From positions 4,402,001 to 4,466,000 of the forward strand of contig JAZBRI010000004.1 in assembly GCA_036874045.1 (NCBI GenBank): DNA of 64,000 bases, read 5' to 3'. This document shows, one piece after another, positions 26,401 through 37,949 of the stretch. The number at the start of each line of letters is the position of its first letter. Positions within the stretch are counted from its first letter, which is position 1. The notes under the pieces are model-generated. The model made no database searches. It had not been told where the DNA came from and saw nothing but the letters and a program-made list of their open reading frames with translations. The translations under genes and the position numbers were made by a program. The DNA comes from Cymodocea nodosa (Eukaryota > Streptophyta > Magnoliopsida > Alismatales > Cymodoceaceae).

Positions 26401-27969
26401 AGTCATACGTTATGGATTTTCGATGATATATGATAGGCGTGCCTTGTCATTGTGGTTTCTCAGTTTTTGATATTCCCTGTGTGTTCTGCCTTTAGGCTCC
26501 AACGTGCTACACGGAACCAGAATTTCATACTCGAGCCTTACAGCATAGTAATGTCAAACTTACCTGGGAAGAAGAGGAACCAAAGCGCAAGAAGCTTCTG
26601 AGACGTAAATATACTGCCGAGCAGGTTTGCAATTGTATATTTGCATGCCCAAAGACTTGTCTTATATTCTGTTTTACTGCAGAGGAGAAAATGCTGTTTC
26701 CTGAGACAGTTTATTCAGTTGTTTTTTTGCCAAGACAATGTCTACATACATCTATATGACTTCACTTGAAATAGACATATATTCTTCCAGCTGTGACAAC
26801 GTGGAGAATTTATTCTTTTCTGTTTTTCCCTAGTTTTGCTTTTGTAAGCGCTTCTTTGCTAACAATTAACCAATCGTTATTTTTACTGAAGCTTGAGAAA
26901 ATGGATATTGAGAATTTCTTGGCTTCTGAAGAAGAGGAAAGTGATGACGAGGAATTGACAGAGGTGCTTAACAGCCAAGTCCACAAGCCCGAGAAAGGAG
27001 CAAAATATCTGGCTCTTTTGAAATCCTCTGATAATTCAGGTGCAGAAGAAGATGGTGACCAGGACATGGAAATAACTTTCAATACTGGACTTGAGGATAT
27101 AGCAAAACGTGCACTTGAGAAAAAGGTGAATAAGTCAGAGACAGTGTGGGAAGCATATCTTAGGAGGCGAAAGGAGAAGAGAAAGGCAAGGAAGAAAAAT
27201 GCAAAATACTCATCTGATGATGACGATGATGAAAGCGACTTCAATTATCAAGAAGCTCCAGTGGATCCTGACCAGCCAGATGATTTCTTTGTTGAAGAAA
27301 CAATGGAAACTGATTTTAAAGTTGATAAGGGAAGTAATGGTTCGTTAACCACCAGGAGGAAGGTTCCCAGGCACAAAAAACAACCTGATGATGACATCAA
27401 TGAGCAGGAAGCAACACAAGCAGAATTGGAATTATTATGTGCTAATAGCAATAGAACAGACACCCTTAACAAGGATGATAACGAGAAGCCTAGAAAGGCC
27501 AAGGGAAATAAGAGGAAGAAGCTGCTGAAAGAGGACAAACTTCCAAAAGAAGTTTGCATGGATGATCCTCGGTTCTCGGCACTATTCAATTCTCATCTCT
27601 TTGCGTTGGACCCAACTGATGCCCAATTCAAAAGGTTTTTTATCCGTCCATCTGAGTCATTCTCTAGTCCAAGATTAAGGTCAAGGAAATACCTAATATA
27701 CTCATGCCTTGTGGTCTTGCAGGAGCGCTACTTATGCGAGGCAGATGTTGCAAAGACAGAGACATGGTGCTACTACGAAAACAGACGAAAGCTCCGAACA
27801 GGTTCATCCGCCTGATGACGTGCGTTATGAAAATTCTAGTGGTATGCAGTCTGGTGAGGATTCAATGAAGAAAGATAAACAAAAGGTCGTATCCTTGGTC
27901 AAATCTTTAAAAAGAAAGGCTGGTTCTCTCAAGATGGAACAAAATATCAGAAAAAAGGATTTTTCCTGA
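17406..27969 (+). CDS. ESF1: ESF1 nucleolar pre-rRNA processing protein
   Basis: Nucleolar U3-associated factor needed for early 18S rRNA maturation. Seven coding exons: 17406-17870, 18055-18171, 22403-22647, 22814-22976, 26496-26624, 26892-27634 and 27723-27969. The total is 2109 nt, giving 702 aa. The N-terminus has a Lys-rich run, then TDPRFVSVHSDPRFKRMPRR (from residue 41) and a DSRFNRMF block, followed by an acidic Ser/Glu/Asp tract. The central part carries NMDWDHIKAVDIFVVM and the conserved CLPKDGNILSVAVYPS and YYAAIVCDSSATAEYLY blocks. The C-terminal NUC153 motif is MDDPRFSALFNSHLFALDPT (from about residue 596), and the tail is basic. A start at 17394 (TTG) is possible in frame, but ATG 17406 is used here. 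The donor after exon 6 (AG|GTTTTT) is weak. Intron 2 (4.2 kb) carries a copia element; intron 4 (3.5 kb) carries repeats. Confidence 0.94.
18512..18612 (+). repeat. 5' LTR of the copia element
   Basis: Begins TGTTAGAATG and ends GTCTAAGA, directly before the primer-binding site. It is 101 bp, very short for a copia LTR; short LTRs are seen in the Ale/Retrofit-type lineages. The terminal dinucleotides are TG...GA rather than the usual TG...CA. Confidence 0.9.
21433..21542 (+). repeat. 3' LTR of the copia element
   Basis: Same ends as the 5' LTR (TGTTAGAATG ... GTCTAAGA). It is 9 bp longer because of an 8-bp and a 1-bp indel near its position 27. It is preceded by the purine tract CTTAAGGGGGAG and followed by the ATATG duplication. 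Confidence 0.9.
21548..22402. other. Remainder of ESF1 intron 2
   Basis: AT-rich intron sequence downstream of the copia insertion, ending at the TAG acceptor at 22400-22402. I see no other element or coding signal. Confidence 0.6.
23195..23622. mobile_element. hAT-like MITE copy in ESF1 intron 4, 5' end unclear
   Basis: Contains the same 'AACCCATTTATTAAATGG' blocks in both orientations as the element at 51881-52315. Its right end (about 23590-23622, ...GACCTATTTTACCGGTCT) matches that element's terminal inverted repeat allowing for mismatches. The left terminus is degraded or truncated and no target duplication could be paired. It is non-coding. Confidence 0.5.
24495..24700. repeat. Two-copy tandem repeat, unit about 100 bp
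   Basis: Unit 1 (about 24495-24595) and unit 2 (about 24598-24697) share 'TTGCyTCCTTrTCTTGTGCC', 'CATTrCCAyCCTCTAyCA' and 'CTCATCCCTCTTyT'-like blocks in the same order. They lie in ESF1 intron 4. Short open frames crossing them are a product of the repeat. The rest of intron 4 (24700-26495) shows nothing recognisable. Confidence 0.6.
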
Positions 27970-28755
27970 TAAGTTATTATATAATCATCTAATATCGGTT
28001 GTATCAGTAGGCCTGTTATTTGAGTCGATGTATAATTTTTCCATGATTTTTCTTGTCTCCTAGCTTAATGCTGCACTCATATTTCATAGGCATGATTCGA
28101 GAACCTATATGAGTCTGTGTTTTTTCAAGAAGAAATTTCTGCAATATTATATGGTTTTGTTTTAGAAAATAATTTTCTTTTATTCTTCAACTAAGATTAA
28201 CAGATAATTGAGGTAGTGCTAAGATTCGGGTGTAAGTGACACACCCGAATCAATGATATTTTTGTCTTCACAGTATGACATTTATTCGAACTGTTTCAAT
28301 TATTAAAAGAATGTTCTACTTTCAAGCACGAGTTTATTTTTAACAGTGATGAAATTGTTTTCATTATCATCCTATTCTATCTTAATTAATGTTATTATTA
28401 GTGATATATTTTGTCATGGATATAAATGGTTTATTTTAATTGGTTGTTAGGTGAGGAGAAAGGATAAGCGATAATTTAGTACGAGAACAATAAATAAGAC
28501 ATGCAAATGGTTGCTTAGGTAGATGTTAATTTACAATCGTTAAAGAAACGTAACTTTTGAAAAGATAGATAAATAGATGTTTTGTAATGACATGCTCAAA
28601 TTATTTTTTGCCCGTTATTTGAATAAATATTTCATAATGATTGAAAAAGGAACTCATGCAATAGGGTTTAAATCAGATAATAATAAACATGCGTTAATTA
28701 TAGTTGATGTGGAAATTAAGTTAACATGTCAAACGCAATGGTTAAAAAACACAAT
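27970..28755. other. 3' flank of ESF1 up to tRNA-Ser
   Basis: AT-rich sequence without a gene. A strong inverted repeat lies at 28223-28251 (separate entry). A frame at 28577-28765 runs into the tRNA and is not accepted as a gene. Confidence 0.5.
28223..28251. other. Perfect 11-bp stem-loop downstream of ESF1
   Basis: GATTCGGGTGT at 28223-28233 is exactly complementary to ACACCCGAATC at 28241-28251, with a 7-base loop. It lies about 250 bp past the ESF1 stop. Its function is unknown. It could fold in the ESF1 3' UTR if the transcript extends this far, or be a small transposon footprint. Confidence 0.75.
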
Positions 28756-28837
28756 CGACGCCTGAGAGATTCGAACTCTCGCGGGGAAACCCCATGTACT
28801 TAGCAGGCACACGCCTTAACCACTCGGCCAAAGCGTC
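28756..28837 (-). tRNA. trnS-GCU: tRNA-Ser(GCU)
   Basis: On the minus strand the gene starts GACGCTTTGGCCGAGTGG and ends in the acceptor arm AGGCGTC plus discriminator G, with no encoded CCA. The 7-bp acceptor stem pairs, allowing one G-T. The anticodon loop CTGCTAA gives GCT, a long variable arm (GGGGTTTCCCC) marks a class II serine tRNA, and the T arm contains GTTCGAATC. It is 82 nt, has no intron, and is a nuclear-type tRNA. Confidence 0.96.
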
Positions 28838-30154
28838 AACTTTGTGTTTGTTATCGACATTTTATATTATATACCATACAAAAATCAATTTTTTTATATT
28901 TATTTTAAAAAACAATTACCAAAATTATGTCAATTTAATAAAAAAAATGAAAATATTAACACTGACAGCATTCCTTATTGTAAGTACTCATTTGATGGTT
29001 GAAAATTATGTTTTCCCACGGTACCTTCCAATGTTCCTGTATGGGTTTTTTTCTTGATGATTAATCTGTCCTAGTTTTCAAATGTCTTTTTTGTGTCGCA
29101 GTGGAAAAGATAAATTTTTCTTGATGATTCGTTCTGGCATGGTATATGTCGTCTTCGATTGTTTCTCCCGCTTTCTTCTTTCATTCTTTTGGCAGTTCTT
29201 TCCGATGCCTCATGAGTGTAAAAGATTATTTTGTTTTGTTTCGTATTTTTTTAATCATACCTTGGTTGATTTCTTCTGGCGTGGTTTTTCTTTTATAGTT
29301 TTTTTATTTGGAACGTGCATTTTCCAGTCTTTCTATATCTACGGTGGTCATTCTTTAGTACTTGCTTCTTCTATAGAATCTTACTCATATGTATATTTAA
29401 TCCAACGCGCCCATAGCATCCCAAGCCTCTTTTAATTATACCATGCGTTTGGTTAAAAATCGCTTATAAAATCTGAGTTAATTTATCATAAATCTCACCA
29501 TATCGACCTCTTTCCTCTGATGATGTTAAATGTTTAGGCTTGCGTTTTTGGTAGAACATTGTGTGATTTTCAAGGTTTAATTAAAATTTAATGTCTCGAT
29601 TAGGCTTGCAACATATTACTGCCAGATCCTTTTTTCCTTTTTCTTGGTAACGACATACGATAATTAGATTAAATTAATAACCCAGATATGTGAACACATA
29701 TCCATCAGTACAACCTTGAAATAGAAATAAAACCAAACAGTTCAAAAACCAAGAAAGCCAAGCTGAACAACATATTAAGTGGAGGCAGAAGACCCACAAA
29801 CGGATTCTTAATTTGCGTCTTCTCCTTCGACAACATCGGCCATTCGACCCACCTCCCTTTTCTTTTTCTGATAGAATAGAAGCCAACAATTGAACTACAA
29901 TTCTTCAAGCACTTGGAGAAAGAACAGCCAACTGGTATATATGGTCTAGACGGATCCTGAGCAACAACTTCGTGTTTCAGTATCAGAGATCAGAACGGTA
30001 ATGGATTACATCTTCTGTGCTGGTACCAGAGGATGATGGTGATGGGAGAAATGGAGAATGATTTGAGAAGAAGCTTCAACTCAGTGGGCACTATTACTAG
30101 CTCACAGGATCGTTGGCTTGCTAGCTAGATCATGCTGGCGGCGTCCATCATTGG
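28838..30154. other. Spacer between tRNA-Ser and the subtilase 3' end
   Basis: T-rich, low-complexity sequence. The frames at 28794-29435 are rich in Phe/Ser and look like chance readings of a T-rich strand. About 29900-30154 is presumably the 3' UTR and terminator region of the minus-strand subtilase gene. No other gene is seen. Confidence 0.5.
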
Positions 30155-32503
30155 TTACATGGAAGAAACCCAGCCTTGCCGCCAGGTGAGTGCCACGGGA
30201 CTTGTCACCACATGATCGCCGTCGGTCCAAGTGATCGACCCAAAAGCATGAGAACGTGACAGATCCGCCTTGGAGGAGAAGGTGACTGTGTAGGAAAGTG
30301 ATGGGTTCTCCGCCGAGAAGACGAGCTTGCTCGGCGCGACGACGATGTCGACTCCCACCGGCGATGACACGTTCACGTCGTACACGGCGTCCAGCCGACC
30401 TCCCACGTTCGTCACCGTTCTGGTGTAGGTTATGTCCTCGGTAGTGGAAGTGAAGACCACGGAGAAAGATGGGTAATTCAGGTCACCGGAACTGGCCAGT
30501 TCCCGGCCGGAGGAGCAATTTGTTTTGCTTATGTCGTTGACGATCACCGCCATTTGCTGCGGAGTGTAGCCCAGAGTGCAGAGGAAAGCGATGTAGTCAT
30601 CGGTCTGGACGTCGTAGACGAGACCAGGATTTAGAGCACGGTTTGGGTCTACGTGCCCGGCACCGTAGACGAAAGGGTTGGATTCCTTGCCCGTGGCAAG
30701 ATCGCCGATTACACTGCCAGAGTTGTCCAGTTTGTAAGCGGTGGTCATGAGTGCCGACTTGACCGCCGCCGGGCTCCAGTCGGGGTAGGCCTTGCGGAGC
30801 AACGCGGCGAGGCCGCTGGCGTGCGGGCAGGACATCGATGTGCCGGAGATTATGTTGAATTCTACCCTTCTCGGATCGATGGAAAGATCGGTTGGGCTTG
30901 TCGCCCCAGTCCATGCCGCCAAGATGTTCACGCCGGGAGCAATCACGTCGGGCTTGAGAATCTCCACTGACTGGAGGTTGGGGCCTCTGCTGGAGAATGA
31001 GGCCACTTTGGGAGATGAAGGCGTGAGGCCAATCACAGTTCCCTTGAACCGAATCGTTGCCGTCGCGTTGGGATTCGACTTGACGTAATTCCTTATCTTG
31101 TCCCCGGCCGTGGCCCCGACCATGGTCGCCGGGATTAGGTGTGCATCGGCAACAAGCTCCTCGCCGCTTTCGGCAGTGTTCGCAAGAATCATTCCAGCTC
31201 CACCGGCCAATTTCACGGCGCTGCCTTTCTCCACTCTCGCGGTCACGCCTCTGTCGCAAAGGACTATTTTGCCGGCAACCTTGGACTCGTCGAGCATGCC
31301 GCTGATGCACAGCTTGCTACCACAATCTCCGGCATAAACGAGAGGGAGAAAAGAGTCACCAAGCGATTCACCGGAGTAGAGCGACACTCCGCCGTAAACA
31401 CTTCCTTCTCCGAGCAATGCGTCGGCCGGGAATTCCCTGTCAATCGTCGACGCACCAACTGTAAGAATCCACGGAGCAATGTTCACGGCCGTGTAAGGGC
31501 CTGGCCCCGAGTTGCCGGCCGAGCAGGAGACAAGGACGCCGTTCTTAGTTGCTCCGAAGGCACCAATGGCTATGGAGTCGCGGTAGAAAGCCGGAGAGTA
31601 GCCGTTGGCGCCGACGGAAAGGGATATGACGTGGACTCCATCAGTGACGGCGCTGTCCATCGCGGCAAGTATGTCGGAATCGAAACACCCCAACGCCCAG
31701 CAGATCTTGTACGCTGCAATCCTCGATTTCGTCGCCATCCCGCGCGCTTCCCCGGCCGCGTACTCGAACATCCCAGCATCCTGCACCGATGCGCCGGCAG
31801 CGGTGGACGCTGTGTGGCTCCCGTGCCCCTCCGTATCCCTTGGAGACCTCGACTCCTCCGTTTCGTTCATCTTCCCACCGATCGCCGACTCGTACCCCCG
31901 GTAGAAGGCCCTAGCTCCGATCAGCTTCTTATTACACGCCGACGGGGGAAATTCCTTCCCCGTCTCGCAGACACCCTTCCATGACTTGGGAACTGGCATC
32001 AGCCCTTCATCGGAGAAGCTCCTCCTCTCCGGCCAGATCCCAGTATCGAGAACCCCGATGACGACGTCTTCGGCGTATTCGGAGTTGGGCCACAGGCCGG
32101 AGTCGTCCGATAGGCCGAGGAAGGTCGGGGAATGGGTGGTGTGGACGTGGTGGATCTGGTCGGGGAGGACGGAGACAACACCCGGGGCGCGGCGTAGGAG
32201 GTCAACCTGGGAGGGGATGAGGCGAGCGGCGAAGCCTGTGGCGGCATGAGTGTAGGTGTACAGTAGATGGGCCGGGCGGTGGTCGGAATGGGGGAGGTTC
32301 TTGAGGGTGGCCGAGTACCAATGGTGGTGGGTGGAGAAGACGGCGGGTTTCTCCGACGAGGAGACGTGGACGATGAAGGTGGAGGGGCTCCCCGAGTCCG
32401 TGATCGTGGCCGTCGAAAGGAGGATCGACGGTAGGATGGAGGTGAGAAGAAGAAGAAGAAGAAGACGAAAGGTGGTGATGATCGGAGTTGGATGCCACGG
32501 CAT
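30155..32503 (-). CDS. Secreted subtilisin-like serine protease (subtilase, SBT1 type)
   Basis: Plant S8A protease that is secreted to the cell wall and cleaves extracellular proteins or peptides. A single 782-codon exon, as is usual for this subfamily. A hydrophobic signal peptide lies at about 10-31 (LLLLLLLTS) and the I9 prodomain at about 42-121 (TFIVHVSSSEKPAVF). The mature enzyme begins near TTHSPTFLGL (about 122). The catalytic residues are all present: Asp153 (VIGVLDTGIWPE), His227 (GHGSHTASTAAG), oxyanion Asn331 (SAGNSGP) and Ser556 (SGTSMSCPHASG). A PA domain is inserted between about 360 and 490, and an Fn3-like domain ends the protein (about 680-775). The His motif reads GHGSHT rather than the usual GHGTHT. 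The gene is far more GC-rich than its neighbours. Resemblance is greatest to SBT1.4-like proteins, but the exact orthologue is not certain. Confidence 0.96.
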   Translation of the reverse strand: MPWHPTPIITTFRLLLLLLLTSILPSILLSTATITDSGSPSTFIVHVSSSEKPAVFSTHHHWYSATLKNLPHSDHRPAHLLYTYTHAATGFAARLIPSQVDLLRRAPGVVSVLPDQIHHVHTTHSPTFLGLSDDSGLWPNSEYAEDVVIGVLDTGIWPERRSFSDEGLMPVPKSWKGVCETGKEFPPSACNKKLIGARAFYRGYESAIGGKMNETEESRSPRDTEGHGSHTASTAAGASVQDAGMFEYAAGEARGMATKSRIAAYKICWALGCFDSDILAAMDSAVTDGVHVISLSVGANGYSPAFYRDSIAIGAFGATKNGVLVSCSAGNSGPGPYTAVNIAPWILTVGASTIDREFPADALLGEGSVYGGVSLYSGESLGDSFLPLVYAGDCGSKLCISGMLDESKVAGKIVLCDRGVTARVEKGSAVKLAGGAGMILANTAESGEELVADAHLIPATMVGATAGDKIRNYVKSNPNATATIRFKGTVIGLTPSSPKVASFSSRGPNLQSVEILKPDVIAPGVNILAAWTGATSPTDLSIDPRRVEFNIISGTSMSCPHASGLAALLRKAYPDWSPAAVKSALMTTAYKLDNSGSVIGDLATGKESNPFVYGAGHVDPNRALNPGLVYDVQTDDYIAFLCTLGYTPQQMAVIVNDISKTNCSSGRELASSGDLNYPSFSVVFTSTTEDITYTRTVTNVGGRLDAVYDVNVSSPVGVDIVVAPSKLVFSAENPSLSYTVTFSSKADLSRSHAFGSITWTDGDHVVTSPVALTWRQGWVSSM

Positions 32504-33246
32504 GGTGGATGGTGGTGGTCGTGGAGCGAGGAGGATGGGAACGATTCGAGGCTTCTCGGATGTCGCGGAGATCGGGAGATATTAATAACTTGGTGTTTGA
32601 TGTTGTGATTGGTATTTACCAATACTAATAATGCCCAAGATTAATTAAAGAATCGTGGTTGGTGGAAATTATTTGAATCACAAAAATCTTATCCTTACAT
32701 CACTGCAATCATACTTGTTTTCTTCTTTTTAAAGATGATAATTTATTATTATTATCATCAAAATTTAGATTTTAATAACAATGATTAGAACTGAGATATT
32801 CGCAGTTGATTTTTATTTGTGTTTGATGGTGTTTGGTGTGGCGCACATGGATGAGGTTAGAATAACTTCTACGGCATCCGCGAATTTTCAAGGATTCCAT
32901 TATTGGGCAAATAAGTTGTAAAATCCAATTTTACATAATGCCATAAATAGTTTACACATGGGTTAAGAGATATCATAATTTAATTAACATAGTTTGACTC
33001 TAGAACATGAAGAATTTCAGAAAGCAATCACTACCGTACATAAAAAAAGAATCGCCGTAGATATGATGATATGCCATGATCGAAGGAAATATTTCACTTT
33101 CGGCCAAAAAGTAATTCAAAATAATTTATTAGGAGCTAAATGAAAAATAAAGTCCCATGAAAACGGCAGTCTTCTCATTTCTCGGGCCGCGGACAAGTGA
33201 TCGGTCGAAGAAGTGCCGAAGGGAGGAGGAGCGCGAGGAGTACTCG
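32504..33246. promoter_or_regulatory. Divergent promoter region, subtilase (-) and RBX1 (+)
   Basis: These 743 bp separate the two start codons, so both promoters must lie here. About 32504-32590 is the likely subtilase leader. About 33150-33246 is a purine-rich RBX1 leader containing an in-frame upstream ATG at 33157. The middle is AT-rich. I could not place a TATA box with confidence. Confidence 0.55.
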
Positions 33247-35486
<2,240 letters not shown>

Positions 35487-37949
35487 ACGGAAGATGAGCG
35501 GCAGATGGAGCAAGCCTGTGTATGTAACATATCATCTATATATTTCGAGCAGATATTCTCTGCTTGACCTTATGCTTGGTAGACAGCAGTACTAATGCCA
35601 TAGTGTAATATGTACTTTTTTTTACAAAGAGATTACCACGTTCTTCGACTCTGAAGGTTCAGACTTACGGCCAAAAAAGATGAGTCTTTTCACCATCAAA
35701 GTATGCGTTGTTGTTTTAGTGTGATATGTACTTGGGAAAGGCAAAGAACGGAAGAGCTGGATGGATGGTTATTATATGTACTTCATTCTTGCTATGCGCC
35801 TAGTTTTTTAATAGCACAGTTGTCGCAAATATATCATTGTGAACGGGACGTGGTGCTATTTTTATTTTGTTTACATTGATAATCATTTTCCTATATCTGA
35901 ATGCATTTCATATATCTAAACTAGAAAGCTAACTACCATCTTCTGTTTGAGAGGTATTTTTTTATTATAATAACGGTAGTGTTTTGTCTAAAATCTTTTA
36001 TATTAGAGACGTGCCCTTTATTCAATCGGCCTTGTTATTTCATTGATTACTCGTTATAATCACTTATTGCTTGACGATAAAATAATCACAGACTTATTTA
36101 CATATTTCATTAAATGTTTTATGGATGATTATGATTTTGAACCATTATATAATGGATATTTTCCTTGTAGAACGGAAAGTGTTTTTGGCGAAGTTGGTGA
36201 ATGGTGGTACCTAATGAATTAGCGAAGAATTTAGATTTCAAATGTAGGTTATTATTTGGATTATAATTTGGTTATGGTTTTGGAAAATGCTTAAATTCTG
36301 ATTTATTATCGTTATATTCGTTTTTGGTACTTGGAGAATGAACGGAATATTTTCAAATGTATTGATTGTTGGGTGGAAATCCCTGGAAAAAGGTACAGTG
36401 TCTTTGAGAATTCAAGTTGACGATCTGATATCTTATCATTTATCAAACCGGGTGAAGATGGAGGAAAGAATTTCTAAAGATGGATCGAGTATTTGATCAA
36501 ACATTTCATCAGCAGCACACTGTTGAAGATTTTTTTTAGTTTAGATTTCTACCTCGCATGTCATCTTCCTCCCTAGCAGAAAATCATTTTCCTCCAGATT
36601 GAGGAAATGTGAAACAACTTCTCTCAAGTGTGACTGTGGTGTAAGCGCTGTAAAAAATCATCTTTTGCTTTGTAGAAGGGATCAATGATAAATGCATGTC
36701 ATCGTAGGAAATGGATGCCAGTAATTTTTTTTATTCTTGTGATTAGGGAATGCAAAATTAATTTGATCTAGGACCTGACCTTCTTCTTGCAGGTAATCCT
36801 TTTTTTAATCAAATCTTTAGTTAAATGATATGAATTTACAATTTCCACTCAGCCCATCTCTACTTCCTTTAATTTTTTTCTATATTAATTAATAATCGTT
36901 CCCTTTTAATTTTTGTGTTTTTTTGGGCTCTTAAGGATATGATCAAATCACTTGAACAAAAATATTACCATTATATAGAAATAATTCAGTTTTCAATTTT
37001 GTATATTTTTATTTAGTTATTTTCTATTATTTTACGTACCTTTCACTTTAATTGAGTTTTTTTTCTTTCTTTCTGTTTTATAATTTATTTTTTATGGTTA
37101 CATGGCACTTGCTGAAAAAATTATCCATTATAATAAGCCAGCTCAAAATATGCGTTAACTCTCCCATATATGGCAAACCGATTTTATGTTGTTGTCTATA
37201 TATTAGAAATGCCAGTTGCCCAAAAACTTTTTTTCTAATATATACGTGTTATTCATGTTACGGGTTGGCATGTCACAACTTTTTAGATTATTGAATAAAA
37301 TCAGTTGACAATCGTTGGAAATTGACGCCATTAATTTTATGTTGGATTGATCGAAACAAAACTTAAATGGAACCCAAACCAATCCAATTTGTTGAGTGAT
37401 TTCGATTTCTGTGACCATTGATTTTAATTAAATTTTCACGAAAAGTAATTAGTGGATTTTTATGATTACGAATTAAAAGGATTTGAAGATAAAATATTTC
37501 GTGGAATTTTACAATTAAAAAGTACCAGGAAACAAAATTCATAGAAAAATACCTTGAAACTCCAGTTCTCCGAGATCTAGGTATAAAAAAATAAAAATTA
37601 AAGATGATAAAATGGTTGGTTGATTTAGATATCCGATTTTTCTGCATGATGTATGTATTTTGAAGAGCGATATGTGCGATTCGAACGCATGACTTAATTC
37701 ATAGAAGAATAGTTATCAATCATCAAGTTAAATCTTGATATTATTCGAATATCTCATTCGATTTAAAATGACCTAGAAATGTAGAAGAAGGGGTGGGCAA
37801 AATACATAAAGACAGAAGTCGTGGGTAGAAATTTTAATAATGCAAAAATGGAGGAATGAAGTTACAGCGTTTCTAGAGTTTTGAGTGGCGAGAGAAGGGG
37901 AAGTGGGGTTTCGACGAAGCCAAAGCCCCCCCACCTCATCCTCTCCGTT
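35487..37949. other. Spacer between RBX1 and the CID7-like gene
   Basis: AT-rich sequence with only short open frames. The first few hundred bases include the RBX1 3' UTR. I see no RNA gene or recognisable mobile element, though 36540-36780 and 37360-37640 may hold degraded repeats. Confidence 0.5.

Noticed and set aside
17406-27969. Box C/D snoRNA genes hidden in ESF1 or SNU13 introns
   Set aside because: Scattered TGATGA and CTGA words were seen, but none paired with flanking complementarity and correct spacing by eye. A snoscan search would be decisive.
28577-29435. Open frames of 62-117 codons after ESF1
   Set aside because: They cross the tRNA-Ser gene or are Phe/Ser-rich readings of T-rich sequence. 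No family features are seen.
31139-31984. 281-codon plus-strand open frame and other long frames inside 30155-32503
   Set aside because: These are antisense shadows of the GC-rich subtilase gene, where stop codons are rare in all frames.
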